In this document: positions 1-9,127 of the stretch, piece by piece
How the letters are laid out: the number at the start of each line of letters is the position of its first letter
Position numbering within the stretch: the stretch's first letter is position 1
Assembly: GCF_017745095.1 (NCBI RefSeq)
Contig: NZ_JAGHZZ010000018.1
Coordinates: 94,275 to 158,274, forward strand
Direction: 5' to 3'
From: Sporocytophaga sp.
Lineage (GTDB): Bacteria; Bacteroidota; Bacteroidia; Cytophagales; Cytophagaceae
Length of the DNA stretch: 64,000 bases
Position numbers and translations under genes: made by a program
Notes under the pieces: model-generated
What the model saw: only the letters and a program-made list of their open reading frames with translations
Database searches by the model: none
Told to the model about the DNA's origin: nothing

Positions 1-1446
1 GCTACAGGTAGAAAGGATATAGCTTCGGAAGCTGATAAAGTTGCGAAATATTTAAGAGCTGATGATGAAGTTTATCAAAATCCTTCGAAATTTTTTGATC
101 AGTTAATTGAAATCAATCTTTCAGAGTTAGAACCACATGTGAACGGTCCTTTCACTCCTGATTTAGCATGGCCACTTTCTAAATTCTCAGAAGCTGTTAA
201 AGAAAAAGGATGGCCTGCAAAATTAGAAGTAGGTTTGATAGGTAGCTGTACAAATTCTTCTTATGAAGATATTACAAGGGCAGCTTCAATTGCGAAACAG
301 GCGGTTACTAAAAAATTGAAAGTTAAATCTGAGTATACTGTAACCCCTGGATCTGAATTGGTTAGATATACTACTGAAAGAGACGGACTACTTAAAGTAT
401 TTGAAGATATTGGGGGGGTTGTTCTGGCAAATGCTTGCGGTCCTTGCATTGGACAATGGGCAAGACATACCAACGATCCTAACAAGAAAAACTCTATTAT
501 TACTTCTTTTAATAGAAACTTTGCAAAAAGAAATGATGGAAACCCTAATACCCACGCATTTGTAGCATCGCCAGAGGTCGTTACAGCTCTTGCAATTGCA
601 GGTGATCTTACCTTCAATCCATTAAAAGATAAGTTGAAAAATGAAAATGGTGAAGAGGTAATGCTTGACGAACCACAAGGTATTGAACTTCCAATTAAAG
701 GTTTTGCAGTTGAAGATGCCGGTTATATTGCTCCAGCGACTGACGGAGATAAAGTTCAAGTAATTGTTGATCCAAAATCTGACCGTCTTCAACTTCTTGA
801 TCCATTCCCTGCATGGGAAGGAACCGACCTTAAAGGATTGAAACTTCTTATAAAAGCTAAAGGAAAGTGTACTACTGACCATATTTCTATGGCAGGTCCT
901 TGGTTAAAATACAGAGGTCACTTAGATAATATTTCCAATAATATGCTTATTGGAGCGGTTAACTTTTATAATGAGGCAACCAATAAAGTCAAAAACCAGT
1001 TAACTGGTCAATTTGGCGAGGTTCCTGCAACAGCTAGAGCTTATAAAGCTAAAGGGATTGGTTCAATAGTAATAGGAGATAATAATTATGGTGAAGGTTC
1101 TTCTAGAGAGCATGCTGCAATGGAGCCACGTTTTCTTGGTGTTCGTGCAATACTTGTAAAATCTTTTGCAAGAATTCATGAGACAAACCTTAAAAAGCAA
1201 GGAATGCTAGGTTTAACTTTTGCGAATCCTTCAGATTATGATAAAGTCAGGGAAGATGATAATATCGATATTCTGGGATTAAAATCATTTACGCCGGGTG
1301 TCCCTTTGACAATTGTTTTAAATCATTCCGATGGTTCAAAAGAAGAGTTTAAAGTTAACCATACTTATAATGAGTCTCAAATAGAGTGGTTCAAAGCTGG
1401 TTCAGCTTTAAATTTAATTGGTTTGAAAGAAAAAAGTGGTAAATAA
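1..1446 (+). CDS. acn: Aconitate hydratase, C-terminal part (cut by window start)
   Basis: TCA-cycle enzyme interconverting citrate and isocitrate through a [4Fe-4S] cluster in the cytoplasm. The reading frame is open from base 1, so the 5' part lies outside the window; 481 codons remain. The cluster ligands are visible: the Cys of GSCTNSS (codon at 247) and the two Cys of ACGPCIGQW (codons near 436-447). The swivel domain follows, with [10 protein letters not shown] and [14 protein letters not shown], which bind substrate. The internal GTG at 139 is not the start, because the preceding codons continue the family sequence. A strong terminator sits 20 bases after the stop. The family assignment is secure; I cannot tell from this fragment whether it is the AcnA or the mitochondrial-like branch, though the latter is usual in Bacteroidota. 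Confidence 0.95.
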   Translation, partial: ATGRKDIASEADKVAKYLRADDEVYQNPSKFFDQLIEINLSELEPHVNGPFTPDLAWPLSKFSEAVKEKGWPAKLEVGLIGSCTNSSYEDITRAASIAKQAVTKKLKVKSEYTVTPGSELVRYTTERDGLLKVFEDIGGVVLANACGPCIGQWARHTNDPNKKNSIITSFNRNFAKRNDGNPNTHAFVASPEVVTALAIAGDLTFNPLKDKLKNENGEEVMLDEPQGIELPIKGFAVEDAGYIAPATDGDKVQVIVDPKSDRLQLLDPFPAWEGTDLKGLKLLIKAKGKCTTDHISMAGPWLKYRGHLDNISNNMLIGAVNFYNEATNKVKNQLTGQFGEVPATARAYKAKGIGSIVIGDNNYGEGSSREHAAMEPRFLGVRAILVKSFARIHETNLKKQGMLGLTFANPSDYDKVREDDNIDILGLKSFTPGVPLTIVLNHSDGSKEEFKVNHTYNESQIEWFKAGSALNLIGLKEKSGK

Positions 1447-1466
1447 ATTCTAAAGCGGAAGTAACT

Positions 1467-1499
1467 AAAAGAGGCCATCTTATTTGAATGGCCTCTTTT
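1467..1499 (+). terminator. Rho-independent terminator after aconitase
   Basis: Perfect 12-bp inverted repeat (1467-1478 with 1488-1499, core GAGGCCAT/ATGGCCTC) with a 9-base loop. A- and T-runs at both sides make it potentially active in both directions, so it also serves the DUF58 gene that ends at 1532 on the other strand. Confidence 0.85.
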
Positions 1500-1531
1500 A
1501 ATTTTTTAGTTGATTAAATGTAAAGGGCGAA

Positions 1532-2437
1532 TTACTTCATTTTATTCCTTTTAATAAGATAATTTAGTAAGATCTGATCAAAGCCATTATTAATATCAGC
1601 TTTTATAAAATCAATTTTATACTGTCCTGCTTTTAGTTTTATATCTTCGAAATATTGTTTAGTAGCAGAAAGGTAAGCATCCTTAACTTGTGACGGATTG
1701 ATTTTTACCTTTTGTCCTTTTTCAATATCAATAAACTCATACGGCCTCTCTTCAAAGTTAAATTCTTCTTCTGTTTTTGAATCAATTACATGGAAAAGTA
1801 AAACCTCGTGATTATTGTGCTTTAAATGTTGTAGAGCAGGGAAGATACTATCTTTATCTCCTCTGTTTTCTAACATATCACTGAATATTATTACCAAAGA
1901 TCTTTTGTTAATTTTATCCGCTATCTGATGTATTACATTAGCCACTCCTGATTTTTTTTCACTATGATTTTCTTTCAGCAGGTTTTCCAATTGAAGGAAA
2001 ATGGTATGAAGGTGGCTTGGGGTTGATTTTATTGGAGTAAGAATTTCTATGTCTTCAGAAAAGGTACAAAGGCCTACCGCGTCTCTTTGATTCTGGAGTA
2101 AATAAGCTAGGCAGGCTGCAGCCATCGTACTAAAAGTAATTTTACCTAAGTTTTTTTCTGGATAAAACATTGAGGAAGAGGTGTCAATCAATAGAAGACA
2201 TCTTAAATTGGTCTCTTCTTCATATCTTTTAGTATATAAACGGTCGGTTTTACCATAGACTTTCCAATCGATATGTCGGGTACTTTCTCCAGTATTATAT
2301 AATCTATGTTCGGCGAACTCAACTGAAAAACCGTGATAAGGAGATTTGTGTAAACCAGTAATAAAGCCCTCAACCATCTGTTTGGCAAGGAACTCTATAT
2401 TCCCGAATTGTCTTATCGCATTTAAATCTAAATTCAT
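1532..2437 (-). CDS. DUF58 domain protein (vWA-like)
   Basis: A 301-residue soluble protein of the DUF58 family, whose members have a von Willebrand A-like fold and are usually found next to MoxR AAA ATPases; their function is not well established. The hallmark STRHIDWKVYGKTDRLY stretch (residues about 52-68) and the metal-site-like DTSSSM (about 86-91) are both present. There is no signal peptide. The ATG at 2437 lies 3 bases beyond the stop of the RlpA-like gene on the same strand, so the two are probably co-transcribed. No MoxR gene is visible in the window, which is unusual compared with the common moxR-DUF58 pairing; it may lie elsewhere. Confidence 0.85.
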   Translation of the reverse strand: MNLDLNAIRQFGNIEFLAKQMVEGFITGLHKSPYHGFSVEFAEHRLYNTGESTRHIDWKVYGKTDRLYTKRYEEETNLRCLLLIDTSSSMFYPEKNLGKITFSTMAAACLAYLLQNQRDAVGLCTFSEDIEILTPIKSTPSHLHTIFLQLENLLKENHSEKKSGVANVIHQIADKINKRSLVIIFSDMLENRGDKDSIFPALQHLKHNNHEVLLFHVIDSKTEEEFNFEERPYEFIDIEKGQKVKINPSQVKDAYLSATKQYFEDIKLKAGQYKIDFIKADINNGFDQILLNYLIKRNKMK

Positions 2438-2440
2438 TAA

Positions 2441-3145
2441 TTAATAACTTTTTAAAAATCCGGTGATTCCTTTTTTTTGAAGCAAAGCTATTTCAGCTTC
2501 TCCATTCTTTTTTTCATAAGGCCCTATAAGTATTCTATTAATAATAGTGTTTTTGACTTTAATAACTTCAATATAAATATTATTTGAATCAATTTTTTTC
2601 TGAAGTCTGTTAATTTCTTCTGATAAAACTTCGGAATCTTTAAATGCACCTGTTTGAATATAATATCCCTTCAATTTAGTTTCATTGAAGTTGAAATCGT
2701 ATGTTCCTGGTGATGAAGGAATTGTTTTTGCAGTTTTATCTGGATCAGGTGTTTCAGCTAAAGAAGTTGTATCTTGAATAATTGAACTCTCATTCAATAT
2801 CTCAATTTTTACTTTAGTTATACCTTTTTTGACAAAATTCAGTTCTTTAGCAGCACAATAAGAAAGATCAATTATTTTCCCCTTGCCATAAGGGCCTCTG
2901 TCATTGATGGTGACAATTACAGAACTATCGTTAGACAAGTTTGTTACTTTGACTTGAGTGTCAAAAGGGAGAGTTCTATGAGCAGCAGTAAATTTATGTT
3001 TGTTGTATTTATCTCCCGAAGCTGTTCTTCGCCCATGAAATTTGTCAGCATAATAGCTGGCCAATCCTTCTTCCGAAGAAGTAGTTTGGGCAAACACTAC
3101 TACTTTCCAAGTGAAAAACAGAAAAAAGAAGATTCGTTTTTTCAT
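2441..3145 (-). CDS. rlpA: RlpA-like septal protein with SPOR domain
   Basis: Exported protein with an N-terminal signal sequence (MKKRIFFFLFFTWKVVVFAQ), a double-psi beta-barrel domain (GLASYYADKFHGRRTASGD to GPYGKGKIIDLS, about residues 28-115) and a C-terminal SPOR domain that should bind denuded peptidoglycan at division sites. Family members cleave glycan strands or act in septum splitting; that activity is inferred. An upstream in-frame ATG at 3220 exists, but the ATG at 3145 starts a normal signal peptide and is preferred. No lipobox Cys is seen, unlike Escherichia coli RlpA. The stop is 3 bases before the DUF58 start, consistent with a two-gene unit. Confidence 0.88.
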   Translation of the reverse strand: MKKRIFFFLFFTWKVVVFAQTTSSEEGLASYYADKFHGRRTASGDKYNKHKFTAAHRTLPFDTQVKVTNLSNDSSVIVTINDRGPYGKGKIIDLSYCAAKELNFVKKGITKVKIEILNESSIIQDTTSLAETPDPDKTAKTIPSSPGTYDFNFNETKLKGYYIQTGAFKDSEVLSEEINRLQKKIDSNNIYIEVIKVKNTIINRILIGPYEKKNGEAEIALLQKKGITGFLKSY

Positions 3146-3288
3146 ACAGCGGTTATAACGATCTGTTCTGTTAAAAATATACAAAAAAATAATAATGTAA
3201 TTTTTTTTGTAGAATTTCACTTTTTTTTTTGAAAGAAAAGGAAAGTTTTATATTTTTACTTGTAAGTAAACAAAATTATCCAAGGACT

Positions 3289-3639
3289 GTGGAAGAGAAT
3301 AAGGATCAAGAAAAAGTAGAAATTTACTCTCAGAGAGTAAGAGCAGGGAAAAGAACGTATTTCTTTGACATTAAGTCAACACGTTCAAACGATTATTATC
3401 TTACGATCACTGAGAGTAAGAGGAGGTTTAAAGATGATGGGTATTTTTATGAGAAACATAAAATCTTCCTTTATAAAGAGGATTTTGACAAGTTTCTTGA
3501 AGCTTTAAAAGGTACCATTGACCATGTGAAAACCGAATTAATGCCTGATGTGGATTTCTCAAAATTTGAGGATAATGGAGAGAGAGACAGGGATGAGGAA
3601 GGTACTACGCCTTCAAGTGATGAATTAACTTGGGATTAA
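3289..3639 (+). CDS. DUF3276 / PUR-alpha-like nucleic acid binding protein
   Basis: Small conserved Bacteroidota protein with a single PUR-alpha-like repeat: EIYSQRVRAGKRTYFFDIK followed by DYYLTITESKRRF, then an acidic tail (DNGERDRDEEGTTPSSDE). PUR repeats bind single-stranded DNA or RNA; the cellular role here is unknown. The frame is open back to an ATG at 3229, but the family sequence normally begins just before EENK, and the GTG at 3289 gives that start; the ATG would add an unusual 20-residue leader. It stands alone, followed by a perfect 12-bp terminator. The start is uncertain; the family call is good. Confidence 0.82.
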   Translation: MEENKDQEKVEIYSQRVRAGKRTYFFDIKSTRSNDYYLTITESKRRFKDDGYFYEKHKIFLYKEDFDKFLEALKGTIDHVKTELMPDVDFSKFEDNGERDRDEEGTTPSSDELTWD

Positions 3640-3662
3640 AATAAAGGCTAAAACGATATTTT

Positions 3663-3696
3663 AGCTCCTTAATTATAAATTAAGGAGCTTTTTTTG
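3663..3696 (+). terminator. Rho-independent terminator
   Basis: Perfect 12-bp stem (3663-3674 with 3678-3689, AGCTCCTTAATT) with a 3-base loop, followed by a T-tract. It closes the DUF3276 gene. Confidence 0.9.
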
Positions 3697-3728
3697 TTTT
3701 TGGAACCTCCAAAAATGCATTTTGTTTA

Positions 3729-3736
3729 TATATTTG
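3729..3736 (+). promoter_or_regulatory. Bacteroidota-type -7 element upstream of ychF
   Basis: TATATTTG fits the TAnnTTTG consensus of the Bacteroidota primary sigma factor, 20 bases before the ychF ATG. No well-spaced TTG -33 element is seen: the nearest TTTTTG is 26 bases upstream, which is too far. Confidence 0.45.
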
Positions 3737-3755
3737 CAATAAAAATAAATTTAAG

Positions 3756-4856
3756 ATGGGACTTCAGTGTGGTATTGTAGGATTACCCAATGTAGGGAAA
3801 TCAACTTTGTTCAACGCACTTTCAAATGCTAAAGCAGAAGCGGCTAATTATCCTTTTTGCACAATTGAGCCAAATGTTGGGGTGATTACTGTCCCTGACG
3901 AACGTTTAATTACGTTGGAACAGCTTGTAAATCCGGAAAAGGTATTACCAACAGTAATAGAGTTTGTTGATATTGCCGGTTTGGTAAAAGGTGCAAGCAA
4001 AGGAGAGGGGTTAGGTAATAAATTTCTTGCGAATATCAGAGAAGTTGATGCTATTATTCATGTTGTTAGATGTTTTGAAGATGAAAACATTGTTCACGTG
4101 GGTGGTAAAGTGGATCCTATTTCTGATAAGGAAATTATAGATACAGAACTTCAACTTAAAGATCTTGAGTCTGTAGATAAGAAAATCCTTAAAGTAGAGA
4201 AAATGGCTAAAGCTGGTGATGCCAAAGCTAAAAAGGAACTAGCTATACTAAACCAGTTTAAACAGACTCTGGAGAGTGGGAAAAATGCAAGAAGTCTGCA
4301 GTTAAACAGTGAAGATGAGTTGGAAGCGGTGGCTGATTTACATTTGTTGACAATTAAACCTGTTATTTATGTTGCAAACGTAGATGAGGCATCTGTTATC
4401 AAGGGCAATAAATTTGTCGATACATTAAAAAATGGCGTAGCCGATGAAAATGCTCAGGTAATTATTGTTTGTGCGGCTATTGAATCTCAAATTGCTGAAT
4501 TACAGGAAGCTGAAGAAAAGCAGATGTTCCTTCAAGAATATGGCCTTGATGAGTCGGGTTTGAATAAACTAATTAAAGCATCTTATAAATTACTCGATTT
4601 AATTACTTATTTTACAGCTGGTGTAAAAGAAGTGAGAGCTTGGACGATAAAGAGTGGTTGGAAAGCTCCTCAGGCAGCTGGTGTGATCCATTCTGATTTT
4701 GAAAAAGGATTTATTAAAGCTGAAGTAATTAAAATGTCTGATTACGAGAAGTTTAAAACAGAGTTGGCGTGTAAAGAAGCCGGTAAAATTTCAATTGAAG
4801 GAAAAGAATATGTAGTCGAAGACGGTGATATTATGCACTTCCGATTTAATGTTTAA
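3756..4856 (+). CDS. ychF: YchF/OLA1 family ATPase (Obg-related)
   Basis: Universal ribosome-associated P-loop NTPase of the Obg superfamily that prefers ATP over GTP. The P-loop GLPNVGKST (about residues 9-17), the switch region EFVDIAGLVKGASKGEGLGN (G3, about 69-88), the atypical NVDE in place of NKxD (about 208-211, the feature that gives ATP specificity) and the C-terminal TGS domain (TYFTAGVKEVRAWTI onward) are all present. At 366 residues it is normal family length. It is a single gene behind its own TAnnTTTG element; the Cas6-like gene starts 80 bases downstream on the same strand. Confidence 0.97.
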   Translation: MGLQCGIVGLPNVGKSTLFNALSNAKAEAANYPFCTIEPNVGVITVPDERLITLEQLVNPEKVLPTVIEFVDIAGLVKGASKGEGLGNKFLANIREVDAIIHVVRCFEDENIVHVGGKVDPISDKEIIDTELQLKDLESVDKKILKVEKMAKAGDAKAKKELAILNQFKQTLESGKNARSLQLNSEDELEAVADLHLLTIKPVIYVANVDEASVIKGNKFVDTLKNGVADENAQVIIVCAAIESQIAELQEAEEKQMFLQEYGLDESGLNKLIKASYKLLDLITYFTAGVKEVRAWTIKSGWKAPQAAGVIHSDFEKGFIKAEVIKMSDYEKFKTELACKEAGKISIEGKEYVVEDGDIMHFRFNV

Positions 4857-4936
4857 AACAATTTTCCTTAACTTAGTGTTGTATCCAGGTAAAATAAAAA
4901 GTTTTTTATTAAACGATTTTTTAAAATTATTAAGAT

Positions 4937-5734
4937 TTGAGAGTAAGAATAGTTTTCGGCTTAACAAACAAAGGGGCTTCGGTACCCTTTCACCATCAGT
5001 TTTTACTATCCGGGTTAGTAAATTCTGTTATGGACAGACACAGGATTGAGTTTCCTGATTTCGACTTATATAATTTCTCGGGTTTAAAAGGACAAACTAA
5101 AGTTGGTAAAGAAGGCTTGCATTTCTATTCTAACAAAGTGACTCTTGTCTTTTCAAGTCCAAATGAAAAATATATAGATGTTTTCGTCAAGGCATTATTT
5201 AAAATGCCTCAGGTTGAAATCGGTAAGTTATTACTCGTTCCTCTCACCGTAGAAAGAGAAGCTGAACCTCAGCTTGCGAATGAGGTGAAGTTTATCTGTA
5301 TTTCTCCATTGGTAATTATCAATCCGGAGGAAAAAGGTAGTGATCCTAAGAAGTTCATTAGTCCTTCTACAGATATGTTTTCAGATATGCTTTATGAAAG
5401 TACGATGAGTAGAATGGAAAAATCTAAAAGATTTACTCCTGAGGAAATTGCGTCTTTCTATAAATTCCAGATTGTTCCAGATAAAGACTATCTGACAAAG
5501 ATAAGAGAGGAAGAAAAGAAATTTGCACGTATTTTCCCTGTTTTTCATAAAGCTGAAAAATACGAGGTAAGAGGATATACGTTCCCTTTTACACTATATG
5601 CAGATCCTAAAGTACAGCAGTTTGTTTTTGATTGCGGCTTAGGATTTTATGCCTTTAAGGGCTTTGGTATGCTGGATATTGCTAATGCAGATCCGAACCA
5701 AAGAACTACTCCCTTCAATGTTAGTAATGATTAG
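4937..5734 (+). CDS. cas6: Stand-alone Cas6-like CRISPR endoribonuclease
   Basis: 265-residue protein with the layout of Cas6: an N-terminal segment with PFHHQFLLSGLVNSVM (the family's early helix, with His at 18-19), a ferredoxin-like middle, and near the C-terminus the glycine-rich loop GLGFYAFKGFGMLDI that defines the RAMP/Cas6 fold. Cas6 cuts CRISPR repeat RNA. No other cas gene and no CRISPR array occurs in this window; its neighbours are ychF and a T9SS gene. The first possible start is the TTG at 4937, since an in-frame stop lies two codons upstream. Whether the catalytic residues are intact cannot be judged without alignment. It may be a domesticated RNase with a non-CRISPR role. Confidence 0.8.
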   Translation: MRVRIVFGLTNKGASVPFHHQFLLSGLVNSVMDRHRIEFPDFDLYNFSGLKGQTKVGKEGLHFYSNKVTLVFSSPNEKYIDVFVKALFKMPQVEIGKLLLVPLTVEREAEPQLANEVKFICISPLVIINPEEKGSDPKKFISPSTDMFSDMLYESTMSRMEKSKRFTPEEIASFYKFQIVPDKDYLTKIREEEKKFARIFPVFHKAEKYEVRGYTFPFTLYADPKVQQFVFDCGLGFYAFKGFGMLDIANADPNQRTTPFNVSND

Positions 5735-5753
5735 TAATATAAACGGGAGAAGA

Positions 5754-7067
5754 TTAATTTCTTCCGTTTATATTAATAGATTTGTAGCCTACCACAATAT
5801 CTGATCTCGCTCCTGGTGGTCTGTAATAGACTATAAAATCGTATAAGTTCTGAGTAGCGAAATGAGATCCTTCAAAAAAAACTTCATCGCTGATTTTGCT
5901 TCCTTGTGGGACAAAAGCGTATCTGTAATTGTAATAGCCTTGTTTTAATAAGGTTTTCAATTGATATGTGTTTGTTTCACTGTTAAATAATAATTCCGAA
6001 CCAGGCCCTAACTCATAATTATTGAATGATCCTACCACAAAAACTTTACCTGGCATGGGTTCCTTCGTGTCCAGTGAGAAATTTGTGAATATATAATCAG
6101 GTTCCACTTCTTTTGTCTTGGTTTCGTAAAGCTCCACAACGAAACGTCCATCTATATCAGGATAAAGTGCGTAGGCTTGATTATTAGTGCTCAAATCTCT
6201 CTTTAAAAAAGCTTCTGCAAAATCGGGTTGGATGAATATCTTATCTACATTAATATCATTAAACTTGACACTCCTTGTACTAAAAGTCCTGAATTCATTT
6301 CCACCAGGAAAGTTATTTTCAAGGTTAAAGAAATTATAATCCAGTTTATGGATATCCTCCTGTACATATAAAGGTTGTAAATTGTCTATAACTTTGTCCC
6401 ATCTGTTGTTTTGGCGAATAACTACCTTTACAGAACCTCGGGGATTTATAATTTCCATATTCGGATACAGTATACTAAAATCCAATTGTTGATGGGTGAA
6501 GCGTTGGTTTATTCCAGTAGAAGGTTTTTGCTCTGCTAATATTGTTACTTTGCTATCAAAAACAATAAACCTCTTGGTTAAAATAAAATCTGATTCATCT
6601 CCGCTTCTATATATTACCGCAAGGTAATTGCCTGTGACTTTTACCTTAGGTAAAGTTATTTTATAATGAGTATAAGGAATTCGTGTTCCTATAGACGACT
6701 TTCTGTCCTCTATAAAATTTTCATTGTAGCCATCAAGATATTGAACTGTACTAAGGCTTGAGATTGTCCAATCGGCATTGCAGTGAATGATTTTCAGGTA
6801 TAAGCTTGATGTGTTTTCTCCTAACTCGTCAAATTCCAAAATCATTGGCACATTCTGAATTAACGGTACAATGGGAGTGTTCAATTCATCATTGGTTCCT
6901 GAATTAGCAGGATATAGCAATACCGTTTTAAAGGTTTCTTCGTATACAAAGTCTCTGGTAAGTAGAGTCTTGTCCTGCGATTTTAAATTACTGCTAAAAG
7001 TTAATTGAATAATGCTCGAAATAAATAGGAGACAAGAAAGTCTCCTTAAAAATTTAGATTTTGTCAT
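5754..7067 (-). CDS. Type IX secretion system plug protein (DUF5103)
   Basis: 437-residue exported protein of the DUF5103 / T9SS plug family. In Flavobacterium a plug protein of this family closes the periplasmic side of the SprA translocon channel. The signal peptide follows the start (MTKSKFLRRLSCLLFISS). Several family-typical stretches are visible, including SLYLKIIHCNADWTIS and the region around LDGYNENFI, with ASNF-type beta sandwich sequence later (FVVGSFNNYELGPGSELLF). A longer open frame starts at 7190 but would overlap the ABC-F gene; the ATG at 7067 is 1 base past the ABC-F stop and gives the signal peptide directly. Probably co-transcribed with that gene. Confidence 0.87.
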   Translation of the reverse strand: MTKSKFLRRLSCLLFISSIIQLTFSSNLKSQDKTLLTRDFVYEETFKTVLLYPANSGTNDELNTPIVPLIQNVPMILEFDELGENTSSLYLKIIHCNADWTISSLSTVQYLDGYNENFIEDRKSSIGTRIPYTHYKITLPKVKVTGNYLAVIYRSGDESDFILTKRFIVFDSKVTILAEQKPSTGINQRFTHQQLDFSILYPNMEIINPRGSVKVVIRQNNRWDKVIDNLQPLYVQEDIHKLDYNFFNLENNFPGGNEFRTFSTRSVKFNDINVDKIFIQPDFAEAFLKRDLSTNNQAYALYPDIDGRFVVELYETKTKEVEPDYIFTNFSLDTKEPMPGKVFVVGSFNNYELGPGSELLFNSETNTYQLKTLLKQGYYNYRYAFVPQGSKISDEVFFEGSHFATQNLYDFIVYYRPPGARSDIVVGYKSININGRN

Positions 7068-7068
7068 T

Positions 7069-8997
7069 TTATTTTTTGTCTTCAAGCTCTTGGATTTTTT
7101 CTGCATATTCATCCCATTTCTGTTGCTCTTCTTCGAGTTGCTGACGAAGCTGTTCATATTTAGAGTTGGTATCTGCAAGTTTTTGGACATTACTATAAAC
7201 GTCCGGCTTAGCCAATTCTTCTTCTACCTTTACTTTTTTATTTTCAAGCTCAGTAATTCTAGCTTCAATTTTATCAAGCTGATTTTGCAGACTCTTTAGT
7301 TCTTTTTGAATGTCCTTTCCTGGTTCAATGTTATTTTTAACTGGATTTTCTTCCGACTTCTTAGTAACAGAAGGCCTTGCAGGAGCAGTTGCCGGATTTT
7401 TAATCCTTTGTTCCTGCCAGTAGCAGTATTCTTCGTAGGTTCCAGGATACTCTTTTATTTCATTGTCTTCTATAAACCAAATTTTATTAGCTACCTGAGA
7501 CACAAAATGTCTGTCGTGTGAAATTACAATATAGGTTCCTTCATACTGCTGCAGAGCCTGTATCAGAATATTCACAGAGACAATATCCAAGTGGTTGGTT
7601 GGCTCATCAAGTAAAAGAAAATTGGCTTCTGAAATCAGTGTTTTGGCAAGTGCTACTCTTGATTTTTCGCCTCCAGATAATACTTTAATTTTTTTGAAAA
7701 CATCATCATTGGAGAAGAGAAAACAACCCAGTACTGTACGAAGCTCTAACTCTGATTTGTCACTGCCAGCTTCTTTAAGCTCATCCAGCATAGAGTTGTT
7801 AACGTTTAGGGATTCAAGCTGGTGCTGTGCAAAAAATCCTTGAAGAACATTGTGTCCTTCTGTTCTTTCTCCTTCAATATTTTCAGTACCTGCTATAATT
7901 CTTAAAAGAGTAGATTTTCCTTTACCATTTGCACCGATCAAGGCTATTTTATCTCCTCTTTCAATGATTGCATGTGTATTCTTCAAAATATTAAGGTCTC
8001 CATAAGACTTTGAAATATTTTTTAAAGAGAGAATTGTTCTTCCCGGATTTTTGCTGAATTTAAATCTGAAATTTACTCTTGCATTTTCTTCCACGACATC
8101 CTCAATCAAATCCATTCGCTCCAGGGATTTAACACGAGATTGCACTTGTCGTGCTTTGGAAGCTTTTGCTTTGAATCGATCTATAAAGCGCTCAGTCTGG
8201 CGGATTTTGGATTGCTGATTTTCAAATGCACCCTTCTGAATCTCGGCCCTTAGTGCCTTTTCTTCTAGGTAGAATTGATAGTTGCCAGCATAAATATGAA
8301 GATTTTGCTGAGTTACTTCTACAACTGTTTTTACAGTATTATCCAGGAAGTATCTATCGTGAGATACCACAATGATAGCCCCTTCATAGCTTTCAAGATA
8401 TTTCTCTATCCATTGGATGGAAGGAAGATCAAGGTGGTTGGTAGGCTCATCAAGAAGAAGGAGTGATGGTTTTGCCAAAAGGAGTTTAGCAAGCATAACC
8501 CGCATTCTCCAGCCTCCGGAAAATGTTTTTAAAGGTTTCTCTAAATCTTTGGTAGAAAAGCCCAGCCCCTCTAATATTTCTTCTGCTTTGGATTGAATTG
8601 AATAACCATCCAATGCTTCAAATCTTTCCTGAAGTTTCGTTAGTTTGTCAACTAGAGAGTCCTTATAATCGGTCTCCATTTCTTTTAGAACTTCATCAAT
8701 TTTCTTTTGAAGGGCCATAGCTTCTTCAAAAGCCTGCATAGCTACGTGTAATATGCTTTCCTGAGAATCATAGGAGAGAAGATCCTGATTAAGAAAACCA
8801 ATAGTACATTCTCCACTCCTGGAAATATCTCCTTTGTCGGGCTTATACTCTCCTGTAATAAGGCGAAGCAATGTTGATTTGCCTGTACCATTGGCACCTA
8901 TTAGTCCAATTCTGTCTTTAGGCTTTATATGTAAGGAAACATCTTCGTAAAGTGGACGACTACCAAAATAGAAAGACAGATTGTTTATTGAGAGCAT
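7069..8997 (-). CDS. ABC-F family ATP-binding protein
   Basis: 642-residue duplicated ABC ATPase without membrane domains, the ABC-F type that acts on ribosomes or gives antibiotic protection. Two Walker A motifs (GANGTGKSTLLRL near residue 34; GANGKGKSTLLRI near 345), two signature motifs (FSGGWRMR; LSGGEKSRVALAKTL) and two LLLDEPTNHLD Walker B motifs are present. The linker between the domains is charged (RQTERFIDRFKAKASKARQ). The C-terminus (from about residue 560) is a coiled coil, as in Uup/YheS-type members. No transporter permease is nearby. The exact subfamily is not resolved. Confidence 0.94.
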   Translation of the reverse strand: MLSINNLSFYFGSRPLYEDVSLHIKPKDRIGLIGANGTGKSTLLRLITGEYKPDKGDISRSGECTIGFLNQDLLSYDSQESILHVAMQAFEEAMALQKKIDEVLKEMETDYKDSLVDKLTKLQERFEALDGYSIQSKAEEILEGLGFSTKDLEKPLKTFSGGWRMRVMLAKLLLAKPSLLLLDEPTNHLDLPSIQWIEKYLESYEGAIIVVSHDRYFLDNTVKTVVEVTQQNLHIYAGNYQFYLEEKALRAEIQKGAFENQQSKIRQTERFIDRFKAKASKARQVQSRVKSLERMDLIEDVVEENARVNFRFKFSKNPGRTILSLKNISKSYGDLNILKNTHAIIERGDKIALIGANGKGKSTLLRIIAGTENIEGERTEGHNVLQGFFAQHQLESLNVNNSMLDELKEAGSDKSELELRTVLGCFLFSNDDVFKKIKVLSGGEKSRVALAKTLISEANFLLLDEPTNHLDIVSVNILIQALQQYEGTYIVISHDRHFVSQVANKIWFIEDNEIKEYPGTYEEYCYWQEQRIKNPATAPARPSVTKKSEENPVKNNIEPGKDIQKELKSLQNQLDKIEARITELENKKVKVEEELAKPDVYSNVQKLADTNSKYEQLRQQLEEEQQKWDEYAEKIQELEDKK

Positions 8998-9022
8998 AAT
9001 TTTAAAATAATAGAATAAAAGG

Positions 9023-9030
9023 CAAATTTA
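9023..9030 (-). promoter_or_regulatory. TAnnTTTG -7 element for ABC-F gene
   Basis: On the minus strand this reads TAAATTTG, matching TAnnTTTG, 25 bases before the ABC-F ATG at 8997. No convincing -33 TTG at 17-23 bp spacing was found. Confidence 0.4.
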
Positions 9031-9103
9031 ACCAAATAAGAGGAGGATGGAAAGTTTTATCAAATAATGAAGGTCTGGGAGTAAAAGTTCAATGCTATTT
9101 AGT

Positions 9104-9111
9104 TAATTTTG
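9104..9111 (+). promoter_or_regulatory. TAnnTTTG -7 element for dCMP deaminase
   Basis: TAATTTTG matches TAnnTTTG, 16 bases before the ATG at 9128, which would give a very short leader. The -33 region is weak. Confidence 0.4.
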
Positions 9112-9127
9112 CATTAAAAATACTCCT

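Noticed and set aside
139..141. GTG at 139 as the start of aconitase
   Set aside because: The frame is open to base 1 and the upstream codons continue the family sequence.
4825..5049. 74-residue open frame overlapping ychF and cas6
   Set aside because: It lies in another frame across the gene junction, with no recognisable content.
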